A stretch of 64,000 bases of DNA from Brevundimonas pishanensis (GTDB taxonomy: Bacteria; Pseudomonadota; Alphaproteobacteria; Caulobacterales; Caulobacteraceae): the NCBI RefSeq assembly GCF_022750635.1, contig NZ_JAJKBG010000001.1, positions 1-64,000 of the forward strand, read 5' to 3'. Made by a program: the position numbers and the translations under genes. Under the pieces are notes generated by a model, which did not search any database, was not told where the DNA came from, and saw only the letters and a program-made list of their open reading frames with translations. Of the stretch, positions 29,175 through 37,517 are shown piece after piece (positions within the stretch are counted from its first letter, which is position 1; every line of letters begins with the position of its first letter).

Positions 29175-29398
29175 ATAAGTCCACTCCTGTGAATTTTCGC
29201 CTATATCGAGAGCCGATCCGAATGTGCTTCGATATTCAGGCAATCAGGTCGTATACAATTTGGAATCTAAATCCTTACGCCTTGCAGGGATATCGCGCGT
29301 GCGTGATCAGCGTTGTTGGTATCTAGTCTCGCTATCGTCGCACTAAACGGATAAAACCACATGACTTTACGAAACGGCTCAAAGGCCTAATCGAATTC
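29175..29398. promoter_or_regulatory. Divergent promoter region, putA / glycosyltransferase
   Basis: A 224-nt AT-richer gap between two divergent genes must hold both promoters. AGGAG before putA is the only clear ribosome site. I see no convincing PutR/Lrp-type palindrome by eye, and no RNA gene. Confidence 0.5.
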
Positions 29399-30484
29399 AT
29401 GCGTATTGTTCTGGTCACTGACGCTTGGGAACCCCAGGTCAACGGCGTCGTCCGAACCCTTACCCGCACCGTGGCGGAATGCCGTGCTATGGGGCACGAG
29501 GTTGAGGTCATCGAACCCAGCCAGTTCAAGACAATTCCGTGCCCGACCTATCCGGAAATTCGTCTCGCCCTCGGGGCTGAAGAGGAAATCCGCGAGCGTC
29601 TGCGCGCCTTCGAGCCCGAAGCCGTGCACATTTCGACCGAGGGTCCGCTCGGCATCGCGACCCGCCGCATCTGCATCGAATGGAAGCTGCCGTTCACGAC
29701 CAGCTACCACACCAAATTCCCTGAATATGTTTCGGCGCGTTTCCCGATCCCGGTTCAGGTCGGCTACGCCTATATGAAGTGGTTCCACAAGCCTTCAGGC
29801 CGTCTGATGGTGGCCACGCCTACCTTGCGTGACGAGCTGACCGAGCATGGCTTCCGCAATGTCTCGCCATGGACGCGAGGTGTGGACACTGAAGTCTTCA
29901 ATCCGGACCTCAAGCCGATCTTCGAGGAACTGGGCGGCAAGGACTGGCCGCGCCCCTTCTTCCTGAACGTGGGCCGTGTGGCCGTCGAAAAAAACATCGA
30001 GGCCTTCCTCGAACAGGACCTGCCCGGTACGAAGATCATCGTCGGCGACGGCCCTGCCCGCGCCGAGCTGGAAGAGAAATATCCGGACGCCAAATTCCTC
30101 GGTGCCAAGTTCGGCGACGATCTGGCCCGCTGCTTTGCCGATGCCGATGTCTTCGTCTTCCCGAGCTGGACCGACACCTTTGGTCTGGTAATTTTGGAAG
30201 CCATGGCGACCGGCACGCCAGTTGCCGCCTACCCGGCCCATGGCCCCATCGACATTATTCCGAACTCCGGCGCGGGCGTAATCAACGATGATCTGCGCAC
30301 GGCTTGCCTTGAATGCCTGGAAATCGACCGCAAGGCTGTGCGCGCCTATGCCGAGAAGTTCAGCTGGCGCGCCTCGGCCGAGCAGTTCATCGAGAACCTG
30401 CAACCCTATCCAGAGCCCCAGCGCGGCCGCTTCTGGCGGCGGTTGCGCCGCATCGCCCGTCTGCGCCGCAAACAGGCAGCCTGA
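29399..30484 (+). CDS. GT4 glycosyltransferase, glycolipid mannosyl/glucosyltransferase type
   Basis: A 361-aa GT-B enzyme of the MgtA/SQDX-like subgroup that glycosylates membrane lipids. The N-terminal RIVLVTDAWEPQVNGVVRTL is highly typical, TTSYHTKFPEYVSARF follows, and the donor site has FVFPSWTDTFGLVILEAMAT with the EX7E Glu pair. The very basic C-terminal tail (FWRRLRRIARLRRK) suits membrane association. It stands alone with its own terminator, outside the capsule operon, so a housekeeping glycolipid role is more likely than capsule assembly (inference). Confidence 0.88.
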   Translation: MRIVLVTDAWEPQVNGVVRTLTRTVAECRAMGHEVEVIEPSQFKTIPCPTYPEIRLALGAEEEIRERLRAFEPEAVHISTEGPLGIATRRICIEWKLPFTTSYHTKFPEYVSARFPIPVQVGYAYMKWFHKPSGRLMVATPTLRDELTEHGFRNVSPWTRGVDTEVFNPDLKPIFEELGGKDWPRPFFLNVGRVAVEKNIEAFLEQDLPGTKIIVGDGPARAELEEKYPDAKFLGAKFGDDLARCFADADVFVFPSWTDTFGLVILEAMATGTPVAAYPAHGPIDIIPNSGAGVINDDLRTACLECLEIDRKAVRAYAEKFSWRASAEQFIENLQPYPEPQRGRFWRRLRRIARLRRKQAA

Positions 30485-30492
30485 TAAGAGCA

Positions 30493-30525
30493 ACGCCCCG
30501 CCGATGGATCGACGGGGCGTTTTTC
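30493..30525 (+). terminator. Rho-independent terminator after the glycolipid glycosyltransferase
   Basis: A stem ACGCCCCG / CGGGGCGT (30493-30500 with 30513-30520), extendable through CCGAT/ATCGA with one mismatch, is followed by TTTTTC on the plus strand. Confidence 0.88.
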
Positions 30526-30544
30526 TTGCTGAACGCGGTGACCT

Positions 30545-31615
30545 TTAGTTCGGTCGCGTCATCGACGTCAGGGCTGTGGCCTTGGCACGCTCGGCGGCCA
30601 GAGCCTCGGCACTCATCGGCACCAGACCGCGGTCTTGCAGATAGCCGCCGCGACCAGCGGCACCTTCGGACATGAACTCCAGCACGAACTCCTTCAGGCC
30701 GGGGATCACCCCGATGTGCTGCTTCTTCACATAGATATAGAGCGAGCGGGCCAGCGGATAGGAGCCGTCGGCAATGGCGTCGATCGACGGGGGGACGCCA
30801 TCGATGGTCTCGGCTTTCACCGTGTCCATGTTCTGCTCAAGGAAGGAGAAGCCGAAGACGCCGAGCGAACCCGGCGTGCGGGTCAGGGTCTGGACGATGG
30901 CGTTATCGTTCTCGCCAGAGTCGATCCATTTGCCGTCTTCACGCAGGGTGTGGGTGATGGACTCGAACTTTTCCTTGTCGTCCTTGATGGCAGCCACCGC
31001 AGGCAGCTTTGCGCCACCCGGAGCCATACCCAGTTCAAGGAAGGCGTCACGCGTGCCGGAGGTCGGCGGTGGGCCGTAAACCTGAATGCGCTGGGCCGGA
31101 AGGGCGGGATTGACCTGGTTCCAGCTGGTCACCGTGTTCTGCGTGAACTTGCCGTCCGCGCCAGGGACGTGTTTGCCGAGGGCCTTGTACAGATCTTCCA
31201 GCTTCAGATCGAATGCCGAACCATTACGGGCCGTGGCGACAACAATGCCGTCGTAGCCGATCTTGAGTTCGATAATATCGGTCACGCCATTGGCAGCGCA
31301 GCGATCAAACTCGCTCTGCTTCATCTGGCGCGAAGCGTTGGCAATGTCGGGAGTGGACGGCCCGATACCGGCGCAAAAGGCCTGAATACCGCCGCCAGTG
31401 CCCAAGGCCTCGACGCGCGGTTGGGCACCGCCCGGATTGGCCCGGCCGAAGTTCTCGGCCACGCGGGTCACAAAGGGGAAAACAGTCGAAGAGCCCGCGG
31501 CCCACACACCTGCACGGGCTTTCTGGTTAGGGCCTCCATCGCCGCAGCCTGCGAGCGCCATAAGGGCAGCGGCGCAAACCGAAATCTTGAAAAGGCGATT
31601 GGGTAGGACGGACAT
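30545..31615 (-). CDS. pstS: Phosphate ABC transporter substrate-binding lipoprotein
   Basis: A 356-aa periplasmic phosphate-binding protein. The signal peptide ends in a lipobox, ALMALAGCGDGG, so it is probably lipid-anchored. The mature N terminus GVWAAGSSTVFPFVTRVAE contains the phosphate-binding Ser/Thr loop, the second site is in ASRQMKQSEFDRC, and PPTSGTRDAFLELG is the Thr-Ser-Gly-Thr loop. ATG 31615 follows GAGAGG. No pstCAB genes are nearby; instead it lies 97 nt downstream of phnE on the same strand. A separated pstS is also seen in Caulobacter. No full PHO box was found directly upstream. Confidence 0.92.
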   Translation of the reverse strand: MSVLPNRLFKISVCAAALMALAGCGDGGPNQKARAGVWAAGSSTVFPFVTRVAENFGRANPGGAQPRVEALGTGGGIQAFCAGIGPSTPDIANASRQMKQSEFDRCAANGVTDIIELKIGYDGIVVATARNGSAFDLKLEDLYKALGKHVPGADGKFTQNTVTSWNQVNPALPAQRIQVYGPPPTSGTRDAFLELGMAPGGAKLPAVAAIKDDKEKFESITHTLREDGKWIDSGENDNAIVQTLTRTPGSLGVFGFSFLEQNMDTVKAETIDGVPPSIDAIADGSYPLARSLYIYVKKQHIGVIPGLKEFVLEFMSEGAAGRGGYLQDRGLVPMSAEALAAERAKATALTSMTRPN

Positions 31616-31712
31616 GGCCGGACCTCTCAGATCATCATCTATGATGCGCATAGAGATGATTTGTGACGGTCCGGCCAGACCTTTTATGACAGTCTGTCTA
31701 AACGTTGCGCCG

Positions 31713-32525
31713 TTACAGAAGGCGCTTACGCATAGCCTGCGACAACATGTCGATCAGGGTCACGGCCACAACGACCACGATAACCACTGCCGAAACGTCG
31801 CTGAAGGCGAAGGCATTCATGCGGTCGAACAGCACCTGACCGATACCGCCTGCGCCGATGAGGCCCAGAACGGTGGCCGAACGGGCGTTCGATTCAAAGC
31901 GGTAGAGTGCGAACGAGGTCCACAGCGGAGCCACCTGAGGAATAACGCCCCAAATGATCTCGTGCAGCTTCGAGGCACCGGTGGCGCGGACGCCTTCAAC
32001 CGGACCCTTGTCGATCGACTCGACGGCTTCGGAGAACAGCTTGGCCAAAACGCCGGCCGTGTTCAGCGCAATCGCCAGAACACCGGCGAGCGGGCCAAGG
32101 CCCACAGCCACGACGAACAGCAGACCGATGACCAGATCGGGGATCGAACGCAGGGCATTCATGATCCAGCGAACCGGCTGAACGACCCATACCGGAGCGA
32201 TGTTGCGCGCAGCGGCCAGGCCCATCGGCACGCCGAGGAAGACAGCCAGGAAGGTGCCCCAGAGCGCAATCTGTACCGTTTCCCACATCTTGGAAACGAA
32301 CAGCTTCCAGTCAGCGAAGTTCGGATCCAGAAGGTCCGCCGCAAAGCTTTTGATGTTCGCCGAATTGGTGAACAGACGCGAGACGTTGCCCAGATCAACA
32401 GCATCGAAGCTGATGAGCAGAAGTACGGCCATGCCGCCCCAGATGAGGGCGTCCAGTGCCCAAGCGCCGGCCGACTTTACCGGAGGCTTGGGAATGGCCG
32501 TCGAAGTGACGGGTTGTGCGGTCAC
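31713..32525 (-). CDS. phnE: Phosphonate/phosphite-type ABC transporter permease
   Basis: A 270-aa inner-membrane permease with about six helices. The EAA-type coupling loop reads EGVRATGASKLHEIIWGVIP and the C-terminal region includes IGAGGIGQVLFDRMNAFAF, both typical of PhnE. GTG at 32525 overlaps the phnD stop (GTGA). With phnC and phnD it forms a complete importer for phosphonate, phosphite or a phosphate ester; the substrate is not readable. No C-P lyase or phosphonatase gene is in the window. Confidence 0.9.
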   Translation of the reverse strand: MTAQPVTSTAIPKPPVKSAGAWALDALIWGGMAVLLLISFDAVDLGNVSRLFTNSANIKSFAADLLDPNFADWKLFVSKMWETVQIALWGTFLAVFLGVPMGLAAARNIAPVWVVQPVRWIMNALRSIPDLVIGLLFVVAVGLGPLAGVLAIALNTAGVLAKLFSEAVESIDKGPVEGVRATGASKLHEIIWGVIPQVAPLWTSFALYRFESNARSATVLGLIGAGGIGQVLFDRMNAFAFSDVSAVVIVVVVAVTLIDMLSQAMRKRLL

Positions 32526-33526
32526 GGTTGTACCTCGCGCAGGGCACGCAGGCGGTTCAACTCGGCCTCGGCCTTGGCAGCACCGGCGGTGTCACCCTTG
32601 GCCTTGGCGTCCGTCAGAGCCTGGTCGGCGATCATTTCGCGAACCGGGTTCAGGTAGGTTTCGTCGGCAGCGTTGAAGCCCGAATAGTTCAGGCCCTTGA
32701 GAATTTCGCGCTGACGCTCGGCCTCGGCACCTTCACCACGACCGTAGTTCAGGAAGAAGGTACGCAGCTTTTCTTTGACAGCCGGATCCATGTCCTGACG
32801 CACGACGATGCCCGCTTCCGGGATCGGGGGCGAACGCCAGATTTCTTCGAGCTGCGAAGCGATGGTCGGGTTTTCGCGGGCGATGAACACGGTGTTGATC
32901 GTGTTCGACGTCGCGACCTGCACCAGACCGTTAGCCACAGCAAACGAGTTTGCCTGGTGATTAGCGGCGCGCACAGTCTTGAAGCACTGCTCCGGAACAA
33001 CACCCTTGGGGTTGAACAGGAAGGTCAGCGGAGCCAGCGTGCCCGAGGTCGACAGCGCATCACCGATGCCGAAGTCGTACTTCTTGCCGCAAGCCAGCAC
33101 GTCATCAAGCGTAATGCCCGAACCCTTTTTGACGATCAGGGTCGAGGAATAGCTGTCACGGCCTTCCGGATCGACGATGCGGGCCACCACTTCGCCGTTC
33201 GAGCGGTCGATGGCTTCAATCGCCGTCTTGGCCGGGAACCACGCTGCCTGGATCTGGTTGCCACGCATGGCTTCGACCAGAACGGTGTAGTTCGATGCGA
33301 AGTACGGCTTCACCGGAACGCCAGTGGCCTTGGACAGATCATCCAGCAGCGGTTGCCACAGAGGGCCCGAAGAGGACTGGCCTTCAGCCGGCAGGATGGC
33401 GAACTGGATTTCACCAGCGCCGCCCTTGGCCGCCTTGTCGCCCGAGCCGCACGAAGCGAGGCCCAGAGCCATCACGGCACCGGCCACAAGACCTAGTGCG
33501 CGACGTGAAAAACGATATTGGGTCAT
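32522..33526 (-). CDS. phnD: Phosphonate/phosphite-type ABC transporter substrate-binding lipoprotein
   Basis: A 334-aa binding protein with signal peptide and lipobox (VMALGLASCGSG). The mature part has FAILPAEGQSSSGPLWQPLL, AAWFPAKTAIEA and DSYSSTLIVKKGSGIT, the Tyr/Ser/Thr-rich phosphono-binding loop of PhnD/PtxB proteins. A basic, Ala/Glu-rich C-terminal extension (ADQALTDAKAKGDTAGAAKA) is unusual. ATG 33526 overlaps the phnC stop (ATGA), so the transporter genes are translationally coupled. Confidence 0.9.
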   Translation of the reverse strand: MTQYRFSRRALGLVAGAVMALGLASCGSGDKAAKGGAGEIQFAILPAEGQSSSGPLWQPLLDDLSKATGVPVKPYFASNYTVLVEAMRGNQIQAAWFPAKTAIEAIDRSNGEVVARIVDPEGRDSYSSTLIVKKGSGITLDDVLACGKKYDFGIGDALSTSGTLAPLTFLFNPKGVVPEQCFKTVRAANHQANSFAVANGLVQVATSNTINTVFIARENPTIASQLEEIWRSPPIPEAGIVVRQDMDPAVKEKLRTFFLNYGRGEGAEAERQREILKGLNYSGFNAADETYLNPVREMIADQALTDAKAKGDTAGAAKAEAELNRLRALREVQP

Positions 33527-34317
33527 GCCGTAGCCTCCCAGAACGCGTCCTCGTATTCGGGACCGTAAATTTCAATCAGGCGCTGTGTATCCAGTCCCGT
33601 TGCCGGGCCATCGTAAACGACCTTTCCCTTTTGCAGGGCGATAACGCGGTCGCAGTAGCGAATGGCGTAATCAACCTGGTGAAGGGTCACAATCACGCCG
33701 AGACCATCGCGCTTGTTCAGCTCGACCAGCAGCTCCATCACCTTGCGGGCGGAAACAGGGTCCAGCGAAGCGACAGGCTCGTCCGCGAGAATGGCTTTGG
33801 CACCTTGTAGCAGAACGCGTGCGATCGCGCCGCGCTGCTGCTGGCCACCCGACAGGGTGTTAGCACGCTGGGCGGCGTAGTCGGACACGCCGACGCGGTG
33901 CAGCGCAGCCATGGCCCTTTCTTTGTCAGCCTTAGGCCAGACGCCGAAATAGCCACGCCAGGTCGGCAAGCGACCTACCGAACCGATCATAACGTTCGAG
34001 AACAGGCTCAAACGACCGACCAGGTTGAACTGCTGGAAGATCATGCCCAAGCGTCGACGCGAACGACGCACGTTTTTAGTGACGCGACCATTTTGCTGGA
34101 CGACGTCGCCAAAGACAGTGATCGTTCCGCCCGGATCAATCGGGTGAAGACCCGTGATCGAACGGAGCAAGGTGGACTTGCCCGAACCCGAAGGACCAAT
34201 AAGGGCGACCATTTCACCGGCGCCGACCTCGACGGTCACGCCGTCGAGCGCCTTTCTGGCCCCGTAGGTCTTCGAGACGTCGCGTACCGACGCAACGGCG
34301 GATGATGAAGAACTCAT
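33523..34317 (-). CDS. phnC: Phosphonate/phosphite-type ABC transporter ATPase
   Basis: A 264-aa ABC ATPase with Walker A IGPSGSGKSTLLRS, Q-loop FQQFNLVGRLSL, signature TLSGGQQQRGAIAR, Walker B AILADEPVASLDP and switch LHQVDYA. The FNLVGRLSLFSNVMIG stretch is characteristic of PhnC. ATG 34317 gives the family start; the open frame extends to 34380 without support. It is the first gene of phnCDE (with pstS downstream) and is divergent from ornithine decarboxylase. Confidence 0.92.
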   Translation of the reverse strand: MSSSSSAVASVRDVSKTYGARKALDGVTVEVGAGEMVALIGPSGSGKSTLLRSITGLHPIDPGGTITVFGDVVQQNGRVTKNVRRSRRRLGMIFQQFNLVGRLSLFSNVMIGSVGRLPTWRGYFGVWPKADKERAMAALHRVGVSDYAAQRANTLSGGQQQRGAIARVLLQGAKAILADEPVASLDPVSARKVMELLVELNKRDGLGVIVTLHQVDYAIRYCDRVIALQKGKVVYDGPATGLDTQRLIEIYGPEYEDAFWEATA

Positions 34318-34536
34318 GAACCCGTGGATGAGGTTGCAACAAAGGGGGCGCCGCATGACGCGAGAATGGCGCAAGGGCAAGTCTTAATGACACGCCTAGG
34401 TCGATTTCGTCCAGCCTGCGGCACTTCCGACATCCGTCGCATACGCAAAAACACACATTAACTGTGCGTAACTCCTGCGGGAGCGCCCCAAAATTACCTC
34501 TTTACATTCAGTCCCAATAATCCCATATCGCGCGTT

Positions 34537-34578
34537 CCGGCGGACCCCGTAGGTCCTCACTTGCGCCGCTAACGCCGG
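34537..34578 (+). ncRNA. Structured 5' leader of ornithine decarboxylase (possible speF-type element)
   Basis: An outer stem CCGGC/GCCGG (34537-34541 and 34574-34578) encloses a strong hairpin GGACC-ccgta-GGTCC (34542-34556). It ends about 20 nt before the AGGGGG ribosome site of the downstream gene. The 295-nt gap 34318-34612 otherwise contains only promoters. A conserved leader RNA called speF is known upstream of alphaproteobacterial ornithine decarboxylase genes. I cannot confirm this is that RNA without a covariance-model search. Confidence 0.45.
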
Positions 34579-34612
34579 TCTGGGTTTAACAACTAACAGG
34601 GGGTTACGTGAA

Positions 34613-35875
34613 TTGCGCACGTACCAACTTCCCCTGGACCTGGTCCGTGAGCGGTCCCCTGAGCGTCCAGTCGCACTCGTGCGACCGGCCTCGGTTTCCG
34701 TAGCAGCGCGCTGGTTCCAGAATAATCTAAAAGCCGACGTCTTCTATGCAGTGAAGGCGAACCCTTCGCCATGGGTTATCGAGACTCTCGTCGCGAACGG
34801 CGTGAATGCGTTTGATGTCGCCTCTGTGGCTGAAATCGAACTGGTTCGTTCGGTTAGCAAAGACGCGCGTCTGGCTTTCATGCATCCGGTCAAGAGCCGT
34901 GGCGCGATCAAGTCGGCCTACTACGATCATAATGTCCGCACCTTCGTGCTGGACAGCCATGACGAGCTGAACAAGATCCTCGACGTCACCAACCATGCTG
35001 CCGACCTTAATCTGGTTGTACGTATGGGCGTGTCGGCGGATGGCGCTGCCTATTCGCTGTCGGGCAAGTTCGGTGTGTCGCCGGATCAGGCCCCTGCTCT
35101 GCTGTTGGCCACGCGTCAGGCTGTTAAAGACGGCCTGATGGGCGTCAGCTTCCACGTCGGTTCGCAGTGCATGCGTCCGTCCGCCTATGAGGCCGCGATG
35201 ACCCAGGTCGGTCGCGCCATCAAGAAGGCTGGCGTGTTTGTGGACATCGTCGATGTCGGCGGCGGCTTCCCCTCGGTCTATCCGGGCATGGTCCCGCCGG
35301 ACCTGAACGAATACGCCGATGCCATCCACCGCGGCTTTGCCGAGATGCCGGTGTCGGAAACCACGGAACTGTGGTGCGAGCCGGGCCGCGCAATCGTGGC
35401 CGAAAGCTCGTCGATCCTGTGCCGCGTCGATCTGCGCAAGGGCGATGCCCTGTACCTGAACGACGGTTCGTACGGTTCGCTGTTTGATGCCACCCACTCG
35501 CGTTGGCCGTTCCCGACCAAACTGGTTCGTGACGGCGAATCCGCGTCGGAGCTGAAGCCTTTCCGCTTCTATGGTCCGACCTGCGACAGCATCGATCACA
35601 TGCCGGGTCCGTTCTGGCTCCCGGCCGATATCCGTGAAGGTGACTTCATCGAGATCGGCATGATGGGTGCCTATGGGGTCGCCATGTCGACCGGCTTCAA
35701 CGGCTATGGCTCGCACGACATCGCTGTCGTCGAGGACGCGCCGATGGCCTCGCTCTATGGTCTGGCCCCGCGCTCGATCCCGACCGTACGCACCACCGCC
35801 GAGGAAAACTCGCGCAAAGTGGTTCGCCTGTCGCGCCCCAAGGGCAAGGCTGGCCAGCGCAAACGTCGCAAATAA
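34613..35875 (+). CDS. Ornithine decarboxylase, PLP-dependent, fold III type
   Basis: A 420-aa alanine-racemase-fold decarboxylase making putrescine from ornithine. The PLP lysine is in VFYAVKANPSPWVIETL (residue about 48). Then come the HPVKSRGAIKSAYY block, SFHVGSQCM, the glycine loop DVGGGFPSVYPGM, the CEPGRAIVAESS motif and the partner-subunit YGPTCDSIDHM with the active-site Cys/Asp. A basic tail (RPKGKAGQRKRRK) is added. Start TTG 34613 sits 9 nt after AGGGGG. Related lysine/ornithine or carboxynorspermidine decarboxylases are alternatives, but CDSIDHM favours ornithine or lysine. Confidence 0.9.
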   Translation: MRTYQLPLDLVRERSPERPVALVRPASVSVAARWFQNNLKADVFYAVKANPSPWVIETLVANGVNAFDVASVAEIELVRSVSKDARLAFMHPVKSRGAIKSAYYDHNVRTFVLDSHDELNKILDVTNHAADLNLVVRMGVSADGAAYSLSGKFGVSPDQAPALLLATRQAVKDGLMGVSFHVGSQCMRPSAYEAAMTQVGRAIKKAGVFVDIVDVGGGFPSVYPGMVPPDLNEYADAIHRGFAEMPVSETTELWCEPGRAIVAESSSILCRVDLRKGDALYLNDGSYGSLFDATHSRWPFPTKLVRDGESASELKPFRFYGPTCDSIDHMPGPFWLPADIREGDFIEIGMMGAYGVAMSTGFNGYGSHDIAVVEDAPMASLYGLAPRSIPTVRTTAEENSRKVVRLSRPKGKAGQRKRRK

Positions 35876-35884
35876 CCTCTTTCC

Positions 35885-35909
35885 GGACCGGCCCCTTCGG
35901 GGCTGGTCC
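35885..35909. terminator. GC-rich UUCG hairpin downstream of ornithine decarboxylase
   Basis: GGACCGGCCCC / GGGGCTGGTCC folds around a TTC(G) loop 10 nt after the stop codon. On the plus strand it is followed by A-tract rather than T-tract, so intrinsic termination is doubtful. It may act as a stability or attenuation hairpin ahead of the deoxyhypusine-synthase-like gene. Confidence 0.5.
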
Positions 35910-36031
35910 AAAAAACACTCCATGGCGCCAAAAACGTCATAGGGCGTTTGTATAGATAGCGGCCCGTCGCTCCGTCCGGGTCGCTGTTTCAGTTTTTGAC
36001 GGGCGCTCAAATCTTTAGGGAAACCGCTGAA

Positions 36032-37078
36032 ATGACCGCTCAGTCGAACATGAAGGCTCAGCTGCTCAACAATACCGTCGAGCACGTAGACATCGCATCG
36101 TACGACGCCCGTCCGATCATCGACTCGATGCGCAAGATGTCGTTCTCGTCGCGCGACACCGCTCGCGCCGCCGACATCTTCAACATGGCTCTGGAAGACA
36201 AGGCCTGCTCGCCGTGGCTGATCCTCGCGGGTTCGACCTCGGCCGGTGGCTGCATGCACGTTTACCGTGACATGGTTCAGAACAACATGATCGACGCCGT
36301 CGTCGCCACCGGCGCTTCGATCGTCGACATGGACTTCTTCGAAGCTCTGGGCTTCAAGCACTACCAAGCCGACAGCCAGATCGACGACAACGTCCTGCGC
36401 GAAAACTACATCGACCGTATCTACGATACCTACATCGATGAAGAAGAGCTGCAAGCTTGCGACCACACCATCCTCGAGATCGCCAACAGCCTCGAGCCGC
36501 GCCCGTATTCGTCGCGCGAATTCATCTGGGAAATGGGCAAGTGGCTGTCGGAAGGCAACGCCAAGAAGCCGGGCTCGCTGATCCAGACCGCCTATGAAAA
36601 GGGCGTGCCGATCTTCTGCCCGGCCTTCGTCGACTCGTCGGCTGGCTTCGGTCTGGTCAAGCACCAGAAGGAACGTGCTGCTGCTGGTAAGCCGTACATG
36701 TGCATCGACGCGGTTGCCGACTTCCGCGAACTGACCGACATCAAGATCGAAGCTGGCACCACCGGCCTGTTCATGGTTGGCGGCGGTGTTCCGAAGAATT
36801 TCGCTCAAGACACCGTCGTCTGCGCTGAAATCCTCGGCGTCGAAGCCGACATGCACAAGTACGCCATCCAGATCACCGTGGCTGACGTCCGTGACGGCGC
36901 TTGCTCGTCCTCGACCCTGAAGGAAGCCGCTTCGTGGGGTAAGGTTTCGACCACCTACGAACAAATGGTCTTCGCTGAAGCCACCACGGTTGTTCCGCTG
37001 ATCGCTTCGGACGCTTACCACCGCGGTGCCTGGAAGACCCGCGACGCTCGCCAGTTCGCCAAGCTGTTCGGCAAATAA
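36032..37078 (+). CDS. Deoxyhypusine synthase family protein (possible homospermidine synthase)
   Basis: A 348-aa NAD-dependent aminobutyl-transferase family protein. It aligns by eye with eukaryotic deoxyhypusine synthase in the MVQNNMIDAVVATGASIVD region and in the catalytic EAASWGKVSTTYEQ segment, where Lys of SWGK corresponds to the imine-forming lysine. It ends with ATTVVPLIASDAYHRGAW, also as in the eukaryotic enzyme. Bacteria have no eIF5A, so the acceptor must differ; putrescine, giving homospermidine, is plausible. It is 156 nt after ornithine decarboxylase on the same strand, consistent with putrescine or spermidine as substrate. ATG 36032 is preferred; codon bias looks like that of a highly expressed gene. 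Confidence 0.88.
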   Translation: MTAQSNMKAQLLNNTVEHVDIASYDARPIIDSMRKMSFSSRDTARAADIFNMALEDKACSPWLILAGSTSAGGCMHVYRDMVQNNMIDAVVATGASIVDMDFFEALGFKHYQADSQIDDNVLRENYIDRIYDTYIDEEELQACDHTILEIANSLEPRPYSSREFIWEMGKWLSEGNAKKPGSLIQTAYEKGVPIFCPAFVDSSAGFGLVKHQKERAAAGKPYMCIDAVADFRELTDIKIEAGTTGLFMVGGGVPKNFAQDTVVCAEILGVEADMHKYAIQITVADVRDGACSSSTLKEAASWGKVSTTYEQMVFAEATTVVPLIASDAYHRGAWKTRDARQFAKLFGK

Positions 37079-37103
37079 GCCCAGCCATAGCGCATGAAAT
37101 GAA

Positions 37104-37135
37104 AGCCCCGGCAGAGCGATCTGCCGGGGCTTTTT
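37104..37135 (+). terminator. Rho-independent terminator of the ODC/deoxyhypusine-synthase-like unit
   Basis: A perfect 11-bp stem AGCCCCGGCAG / CTGCCGGGGCT (37104-37114, 37121-37131) with a 6-nt loop is followed by TTTTTC. Confidence 0.93.
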
Positions 37136-37202
37136 CGTGCGCGCGCAACGCTCGCCGTGCAGGAGCGTTGTTTTCCAACGACCCTTGAGATGAGGATAAG
37201 CT

Positions 37203-37436
37203 ATGGGCGAAGACGAAAAGACCCGCGAAGAGCGCTTGAAACGCGCATTGGAAGGTACGGATTCCGGCTCCGATACCCGCGCCGGTTCGCTTCGGGGGGG
37301 ATCGGCATCCGGCTCGGACAATGATCCGGATACGGATGCTGTTAACGCCGATCTCGCCGAAAAAGGTCGCCAGCTGGCCAAAGACAAAACCCGGGCAGAG
37401 GACGAGAAGTCACAGCCCGACAAGGATGTGTCGTGA
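37203..37436 (+). CDS. Small highly charged hypothetical protein (77 aa)
   Basis: A 77-aa, Asp/Glu/Lys/Arg/Ser-rich protein, probably disordered, with no hydrophobic segment. GAGGAT lies 7 nt before ATG 37203, a good ribosome site, and the upstream terminator means it starts its own unit. The sequence begins MGEDEKTREERLKRALEGTD. It resembles small stress-type or unannotated alphaproteobacterial proteins in composition only. Function unknown. Confidence 0.65.
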   Translation: MGEDEKTREERLKRALEGTDSGSDTRAGSLRGGSASGSDNDPDTDAVNADLAEKGRQLAKDKTRAEDEKSQPDKDVS

Positions 37437-37517
37437 ATGACCCAAACGCGCCTTGCTGATGACGCCTCGATGGTTCAGTGATGGACTCTAATCTAAGGCT
37501 TGGGACCTGATAGGTAG

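Noticed and set aside
27387-29192. 601-codon plus-strand frame opposite putA
   Set aside because: Composition is Arg/Gln/His-rich shadow sequence with no motif, while putA is certain.
31663-31692. Possible PHO box upstream of pstS (GTGACGG and ATGACAG on the plus strand)
   Set aside because: The two half-sites are 23 bp apart, not 11, and the positions between do not match. A single CTGTCAT is not enough to call a site, although PhoB control of pstS would be expected.
34387-34393. TGTCAT half-site upstream of phnC
   Set aside because: No second repeat at 11-bp spacing on either side.
34727-37423. 898-codon open frame on the minus strand across the ODC and deoxyhypusine-synthase-like genes
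   Set aside because: It spans two well-supported genes plus their intergenic terminator and leader, and its translation has no known domain. It is a shadow of strong codon bias.
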